Shown here one piece after another: positions 58,027 to 64,000 of a DNA stretch of 64,000 nt. Every line of letters begins with the position of its first letter. The first letter of the stretch is position 1. The translations under genes and the position numbers were made by a program. Origin of the DNA: Pezicula radicicola (taxonomy: Eukaryota; Ascomycota; Leotiomycetes; Helotiales; Dermateaceae); NCBI GenBank assembly GCA_003008705.1, contig PDUO01000001.1, positions 1,295,694-1,359,693 on the forward strand, read 5' to 3'. Under the pieces are notes generated by a model, which was not told the origin of the DNA, made no database searches, and saw nothing but the letters and a program-made list of their open reading frames with translations.

Positions 58027-59354
58027 ATGGAAGAAGCATATTTGGATGACCCAGCCTCTTACGCCCGTGTCTCTCTCGAGAAACGTGATGAAGACACTAT
58101 CTCAGAGTCTGATGCTGGCAACAGCCCCTATCATAGCCTACTCGGAACAGGAAAACAATACAAAGGCCTGTTCGAACGACAGCTTAAGAAACTTCAACGT
58201 CGATTTACCAAGAGAGTAATAATTTGGGCATTCCTGATCATAATCTTCCTAAGCCATATTATCTTCTTTTCATTGGGCTTGAAGTTTAGGCCAAACCTCG
58301 ATCGGGTAAGACTCAATCTTTCGAAGTTCCTTTCCACCTCACTTGCTCGAGAATTTGGGAGAGTATCTCATGCAATCTCGAACATTCAGAATGTCTCCAG
58401 TTCACCTGAGAAAATTTCCTTCTCTGAGCAACCCTCATTCCCTTCTTGATCTCAAAATACTGACCGAAAAACCTAGACATGCATGGAACACACTTCTACC
58501 TACTGTAAGTACTAGTCTATTCGCTAGAGAAAATCAAGCTGATCCCAAAACCAGCTCCTGTGCTGAAGGAGATCAGTTCGAATTACAAGAAGGTCAAATT
58601 CAACGGGACCCTTGGCTTCAAGTCAGAATATTCTGGAGATCCGAGCCCGGAAGTTGACGCTGCATGGGCCAAGTGGGCTTACGGTAAGATGATTAAACTA
58701 CAGCATTGATGTTTTCTAACGCGAGAAACTAGTCAAATACGCCAGTATTCCGGAAGATGAGTTTATGAAGCTTGACGGAGCAGATCCAGATGCTTCAAGA
58801 CTTACTCCCGAGTATGGAGGGGGGTACATCGGGTTCTTAGAAATCAGTCACCAATTGCATGTAGGTATTACTTTGGATGTGCAATATCTTGTTTTCTGAC
58901 AACTCTTAGTGCCTTAATCTTCTGAGAAAGGGTATTCACAAGGATTACTATATGCAACCGGAACACATCCCCGAAGAATTTACAGATAGTCCATGGACTG
59001 TTAAGCTTCACCTAAGTAAATGTTTTGTTCCTATACTTTCACTTTCTTGACTGATTTCAAATTTAGCGCATTGCATCGAGATTCTACGTCAGAACATCAG
59101 TAAGTCATTTCCCCCCACAAATTCAACATTGTCCAAACTCACGATTTCTAGTGTGTAACGCAGATGTTGGTATCATTACCCATCAGTGGATAGTGCAAAG
59201 TCCAGATCCATTCGCAAATTTCAATAACTGGCACATGTGTCGCGATTTGGAATCTGTCGAGAATTGGATCCATAGTCACGAAATCCCTACGACTCCAGAT
59301 CACAGCGATTTGCCTATTCCTCTTGGTTCCAAAATCTACCCAACTCCTCCTTAA
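58027..59354 (+). CDS. UstYa/DUF3328 oxidase homologue 3
   Basis: Seven exons, 58027-58305, 58477-58504, 58555-58683, 58733-58860, 58910-59015, 59067-59099 and 59152-59354, give 301 residues. A polar N-terminus precedes the membrane helix (VIIWAFLIIIFLSHIIFFSLGL, about 66-87). TYSPVLKEISSNYKKVKF and DAAWAKWAY, the family's conserved middle, follow. The first motif HQLHC (about 185-189) is split by an intron; the second, HCIEILRQNIMC, starts near 225. The C-terminus ends with CRDLESVENWIHSHEI. This gene stands divergent to the precursor gene and is therefore the likeliest member to act on its product, though all four are candidates. It has the most introns of the four homologues. Confidence 0.88.
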
Positions 59355-59891
59355 GAGGCGAATTGGAAACCTGAGTAGATAGTTCTCAAGTAGATTATGA
59401 TTGTGATTAGGAATTTTTATGGTGGAGATTTCACAGCTTTCTCAAATTACTTGTGAAATTCCCGTTATTTTGGCAGAAGCTCTTTCAGGAACGTTGGGAG
59501 GCATCTTTGAAATGGAGGTACAATTTTCCTTAATGACTTAGAATGAATCAATGAGCTTCGGCGTCTTTTCTGTCTTCGAATACCTTCAGTTCAGTCAATG
59601 TCTTAATGCTCCACAGATGAGCCTTCCATGAGTGTCCCATGAGATATCAGACATTCACGGGGACCATATCTGTGAGCTGAGCTGAGCAGAGCAATTTCCC
59701 CCGACTTTGCATCTGCAATACAAACAATCTATTCCTGAAATCCCAGTCTCGTCCGTCCAATAGTGCAGTCAGCTCTTGACCCCTCTTTTCACAGCCAACA
59801 AGTATAAATATGGCTATCCTCCCCCTCCCTCCATCCCAGATTTCCCCGTCGTATTTTCGCAAACTTTCTCAACCCAAGGTCTTTTTTCAAA
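59355..59891. promoter_or_regulatory. Promoter region of UstYa homologue 4 with TATA-like box
   Basis: The stretch between the stop of homologue 3 and the start of homologue 4 has a TATA-like sequence (GTATAAATA at 59802-59810) about 82 bp before the ATG, followed by CT-rich sequence. Confidence 0.55.
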
Positions 59892-61085
59892 ATGGAGAAA
59901 AAAAAGCAAAACACACGTCCTGATGCAATACCAGAAGAAGAAGAAGAAGAGTACTTCGACGATATCCCCACTGGAGAAACCGACGAATTTCTTCTGAAAA
60001 ACAACCCAAAAAACATATCTGCGTCCCGTCAAACATCCATCATTTCTACGCGTGCCAAGATTCTTCATCTACTTTTTTTCTCCGTGTCACTAGCATTTTT
60101 CATTGCCGCTTTGAAAGTTGGATACAGGCCCATCAAATGTGATACAGTAAAGAGCTCTTACAGAGAAACTGCTTTCACACCTGAATTCGCTCTCAGCGAG
60201 GCTGACAGGGCCAAAAACTCCAATATTGAAGCTGCCCCAGTTGAACACAACGACACCAGTATGTTTTCACTAAACTAAACAAATATTATAAATTTAGGTT
60301 CATCGTTTGGCTAATAAAATGATGTTGATAGCATGCCATGATCCATACGTTTGGTGTAGCTATGAGACGAAGAGATTTACGGATGATGTGGATTCTCCGT
60401 ACAGAGTAGCTGGGCCTGAGGCTGAAGAGATATGGGGTATTGACACCAATGGTAAGTTAAAAAAAAATCAAATCCAGATCCAGTAACAAGAAGAAAGAAG
60501 GCTAACACGAACATGAATACCAACAGCGCAACCTTTTGGCATTTCTCAACAAGTGCTTGACGAGATAGACGGTCCGGTTGATGCTGCGACCATGCCTGAA
60601 CGAATGTCAGTCCTCAATTCCCTCCTTGATTTAGAGATACTGACTCTGAGATTCTGAACTTTAGGGGAGGAGGATATGTAGCTAGTCTCGCGGTTCACCA
60701 CCAATTGCACTGCGTTCGGATTCTATGGCAGTACTCTAAATTCGAATACTACAAGGACGTGGAACCGATCTTTTTTGAATCTATGGATAGTATCCACCAG
60801 CATCTAGGTAACCTAACCATCTATATATGACTAACTGTCCGAGAAACTTGTTACTGACTTTTTTTCTCCGTAGACCATTGCGCTGATATTCTACGTCAAG
60901 TCTTGATGTGCCACGGTGATACTAGCCTTATCACTTATACATGGTGGAAGGGCATCAAGGATGGCCCTGGGGCTGTCCTGAACGCAACGATGAATTTGCC
61001 TCGTCAATGCAGAAATTATGATGAGATTATGAGGTGGTCAAAGCACCATGAGTTTAAGACGATTCATTTGGGTGATGGAATGTAG
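59892..61085 (+). CDS. UstYa/DUF3328 oxidase homologue 4
   Basis: Five exons, 59892-60258, 60332-60451, 60527-60605, 60665-60807 and 60874-61085, give 306 residues. The N-terminus is charged with an acidic run (EEEEEEYFDD, from a GAA/GAG tract near 59936-59952). The membrane helix follows (ILHLLFFSVSLAFFIAAL, about 57-74), then GPEAEEIWGID, and the motif HHQLHC at about 200-205. The second motif DHCADILRQVLMC starts near 237, followed by GDTSLITYTWWKG and QCRNYDEIMRW. Upstream of the first motif it carries a segment HDPYVWCSYETKRF not seen in the other three homologues, so it may recognise a different substrate. It is the outermost member of the cluster on the right. Confidence 0.88.
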
Positions 61086-61566
61086 GTTGGGGGAGAAGAA
61101 AGTACAGCTTGAAGGAGCATGAACAAATAATGGGCAGTATGATCTATTCTGATTAGTGGTACATTAAGGGTGGAAGACTGGATGAATTCTTTTCTTTAAG
61201 CTTTCTTTTCTTATTTGTCTCCATGATGATAGAATATTAGGAGATCTCATTTCTGGGTCGAAGAATTTAAGGAATGATATGACTTGATATAATCACACTC
61301 TCCTTCTCGTCCCTTGGGTGAAAACAAAGACTGATATCTATGCTAATATTGGTGCAATAATAATAATCCGTAAAGAAAATCGGTGCCACACTTCGCCCCA
61401 TTAGTTCCCACAATGGTATTCCACTCGTATAACCCGAAGTCATGATACTCTTGGTAGCAAACAGTGAACAGTACGATATTAATTCTGATTGCGTTGGAGA
61501 GGGTATGAAAAAGTTCCATCTCAAATAATAAAGCTGGAAAATTGTCAAGATTCCACCGCTTGACAG
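61086..61566. other. Convergent intergenic region, right edge of the cluster
   Basis: Lies between the stop of UstYa homologue 4 and the stop of the reverse-strand hypothetical gene. Short reverse open frames (61267-61573) show nothing recognisable. Confidence 0.5.
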
Positions 61567-64000
61567 CTAGCACAAATATGCAACAATATCCTTATCGTCC
61601 TGCGTTTCGAAGCGTTCGAGTTTGTGCTTCAACCGACCTCCTGCCATGGTAGGTTGTGAGCCAGGCACGTCATCTGAGGACTTGAGTATACGTCTCCAAC
61701 TCATGTGGATCGCGGGATTATACCTGATTCCTATAGGTAGGAGTGCGTGTTTTCGGGGCCTGACATGACGAGCTAAATTGGCATGTCCATGAAGAGAAAA
61801 TGCTAGGGTATCATTATGCGTCGAGGTGAGGATCACTGTTGCGTCCTCTGCTTCAGAGCTGCTTAGTTTGTAAGGCGGGAAATAGTAAATCGTTCTGCTA
61901 GTGGAAGAGCTAGGTAGATAGATTTCATTTCCTGAGACTTCAACTTCGTTTTCGAAGGATGCTGAACTCTGTAGTGGCACCTTGAAAATTTTTAATGTTG
62001 GAAAATCTTGACTTGGATCATTATGTGTGATGTAGAGCCATTCCTCGGTCCAAGTAAGCGTATATGGTAGTCTGGAGATTGGTAGCGTCTCTGCGGAACC
62101 TAGATTCACTTGAGTCCGGAATATCAGATGCGGTGCACAGCGTGCAGTTTTGCTAGTTGAGAGCTGGTGCGTTGATATTTGCATCGACAGACTTAATGGC
62201 TTATCTTTCGGGACTTCGTCTTTTGGTTCGTGCAAATATTTTCGGGGGAGGTCATTTTTCCGTGCTTCCAAGGCTGCTATATGAAGGAAGTGACCGCAGG
62301 AGGAGAAGCGGCATTTTATAGAGATAAAACATGCTTTACGAGAAGAGCGATTAAGTCTTCTCGAGAAATATGTTTTACCCGAGAAGTCAACGAAGACTAA
62401 CTCTCCACCTCCCAACGGCCAAACTAATAACGGTGCTGATGGGTGAAAAACTGGAGGAGAGTTATATAGGTTATGAGACCGTTCTTGGGAGTAATGAAAA
62501 ATCTGGATAGGCGGGTCTGAGAGGGTATCGTATATTCGCACACCTTCTCTGTTGTACGAACTCGACTGCGATTTTGCCTTGACCTTTCCACTCATTAGGT
62601 TATCGAGCCTTTCACCTGCTCGGTTGGATGTTTCACTGCCTTCAAATTCGGAGTCTTCATTTGAACTCTGCTCAGAACTCCATTCGGTTTGATCGCTAAG
62701 AAGAGCACTATTATTCTCGCTATCGCTGTTGCTTTCTTCACTTTCCTTGTAGTATTGAACCGTTCTGGGCAAGTTTCGGCCACGGTAATCATCGTGAAGC
62801 TCTCTAACTTCAGAAGGCTCTTCAAAAAGTCTCCCATCAGTTGGATAATCAAGCCCAAGTGCTGCGCGTTGTTCCAGAGGTTCAACAAAGTTGGAACTGT
62901 ATGGATCCTCAGAGTCGCTCGAATCTTCAGATTCCGAACCGAAATTTTCCAAATCTCCATTTGAATCAGAACTAGTGCTATCATTCCACTCTTCGGGTTC
63001 GCTGGTGTCATCGGATGCGAGGGACGTCGGTGCCTTACTCTCCCATTCATATGTAGAATTATCGTCATCACTGATCTCGATTGCGGGCGATGCCACATAT
63101 GGATAATCGGAGCCGCTTGAGCTCGTACTTCCTGTGCGAAAAGGAGATAAACGGTGCGCCATAGGTTCATCAGCTGATTGTAAATTTGGATTATCGTCAT
63201 CCGGGTTCCAGTTCGAATGTGCAAAATCTGTAAGTGGCTCAGTTCGTTGCATATCACCGGCCCAGCCTTCGTTATCTAAAAACGACTCTATGAATTCGGA
63301 GAATGCGTTAAAGATATTTCCGTCACTTGCGGACCTCTCGGGGGTTTCCTGTAGGAGATTCCGCCGCCGCGTAATGGCAAGATAGCGATCATTGCTTGCA
63401 AGCTCCTCAGCATATTCCTTCTCTCCAGTTTTAATGGGAATTACGGCATAGATATAACTGTCCTCTCTAAGGAAAAGTTGTGATCCAACCCTTAGGTATT
63501 GGAGATTTGTGGAGGTATCTATTAGTGCGGGAATCCCAATGTTCCCACTAGGTCGGCAGGGGTCAGCGTAAAGTTCCATCTGACATTGTTCGATGTCTAT
63601 TAGCAGTGTTTGAGAGCACCGAATTCTCGGCTGTGAGGCCTCTAAAGACCATGTTTGACAAGATAAACTCAGTTCGTGTAACCCAGAAGCAGGGTTGAAA
63701 GAACTGTCAGCAAGGACTTATTAGCTACCTAGAGCGTGAATCTTGGGAGGTTTGTAATGTAGGTACTCACATCGTACTTTTAGACATCATTCTCAAAAGC
63801 TCACTTCCATCCGCTGAAATGGCGTCTTTATACATCGACCACGTCTGATCCTCATCTGCTGCGTCTCTGGCAAATATGAAACTATGATATCGACATTTTA
63901 GACCGCTAAGAAAATTCCAGGAACCCAACGCACCCAAGAAGCACCGATCGATTTCTCCTAAGCATCTGCTTTCGAGCAAAGAACCCCATTCGCTGACAAA
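61567..64000 (-). CDS. Large acidic low-complexity protein, N-terminus outside window
   Basis: Two exons are visible, 64000-63771 (open to the window edge) and 63703-61567, giving at least 788 residues with the start outside. The upstream part has hydrophobic and Cys/Trp residues (GALGSWNFLSGLKCRYHSF, SGLHELSLSCQTWSLE). A long acidic and serine-rich middle follows (SDSEDPYSSNF, SSDSNGDLENFGSESE, EWSSEQSSNEDSEF). The C-terminal third (LVWPLGGGELVFVDFSGKTYFSRRLNR, LTWTEEWLYITHNDP, IYYFPPYKLSSSEAED) has beta-strand character reminiscent of a propeller, but no repeat could be confirmed. I do not recognise the family. The exon join (AT|T) was chosen because it keeps the frame. Confidence 0.7.

Overview
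This is a nuclear window from a filamentous ascomycete. The protein genes are broken by many short introns (about 50-165 nt) with GT..AG ends and CTAAC/CTAAT-type branch sites. The recognisable proteins (pyruvate carboxylase, clathrin heavy chain, eIF2-gamma, Ecm29, a germinal-centre kinase, UstYa/DUF3328 proteins) have fungal forms. A leotiomycete such as a Botrytis/Sclerotinia relative is my best guess, but that is inference from overall style only. All exon boundaries were derived by eye from splice signals, reading-frame phase and family conservation.

Layout. 1-2.3 kb: the end of an unrecognised gene and a small single-pass membrane protein. 2.3-6.0 kb: an AT-rich gene-free stretch with about 22 copies of a 15-bp motif (AGATGTGCAACAAAG type). 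6.0-7.1 kb: a GFA/Mss4-fold zinc protein. 7.4-11.9 kb: pyruvate carboxylase. 13.6-19.2 kb: clathrin heavy chain. 19.9-22.7 kb: a 12-exon MFS drug transporter. 24.2-26.0 kb: eIF2-gamma, divergent from a mitochondrial DUF1640 coiled-coil protein (26.4-27.3 kb). 28.2-30.1 kb: a CUE-like/BTB-like protein. 31.7-34.0 kb: a GCK kinase. 35.0-36.7 kb: a UBA/UAS/UBX protein, divergent from Ecm29 (37.4-43.1 kb). These 24-43 kb genes are mostly housekeeping.

From about 44 kb the character changes to an accessory, secondary-metabolism-like region: an MFS transporter (44.1-46.0), a small membrane protein with a conserved-looking HxxHC C-terminus (46.6-47.4), UstYa/DUF3328 oxidase homologues at 48.2-49.1, 49.6-50.9, 58.0-59.4 and 59.9-61.1, a DDD-motif glycosyltransferase-like membrane protein (51.2-52.8), a GNAT acetyltransferase (52.9-53.8), a 146-bp MITE (55.1-55.3), and at 56.3-56.9 a small secreted precursor with four 19-residue repeats, each ending in a Kex2 site (KR) and each holding one Tyr. 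Signal peptide + Kex2-bounded Tyr-containing repeats + several UstYa proteins + a transporter is the signature of a dikaritin-type fungal RiPP pathway (ustiloxin, asperipin and phomopsin are the known types). The repeat unit here does not match the cores I know, and no UstQ-like tyrosinase is visible in the window, so this is the best candidate for an undescribed system. In the precursor three of the four Tyr codons are split by near-identical 55-nt introns, so that exon+intron was duplicated as a 112-bp unit. The window ends in a partial acidic low-complexity protein.

Two further genome-level signals stand out: related intron sequences in unrelated genes (pyc, clathrin, MFS), as expected of introner-like elements, and a phase-preserving 30-codon cassette in a pyc intron.
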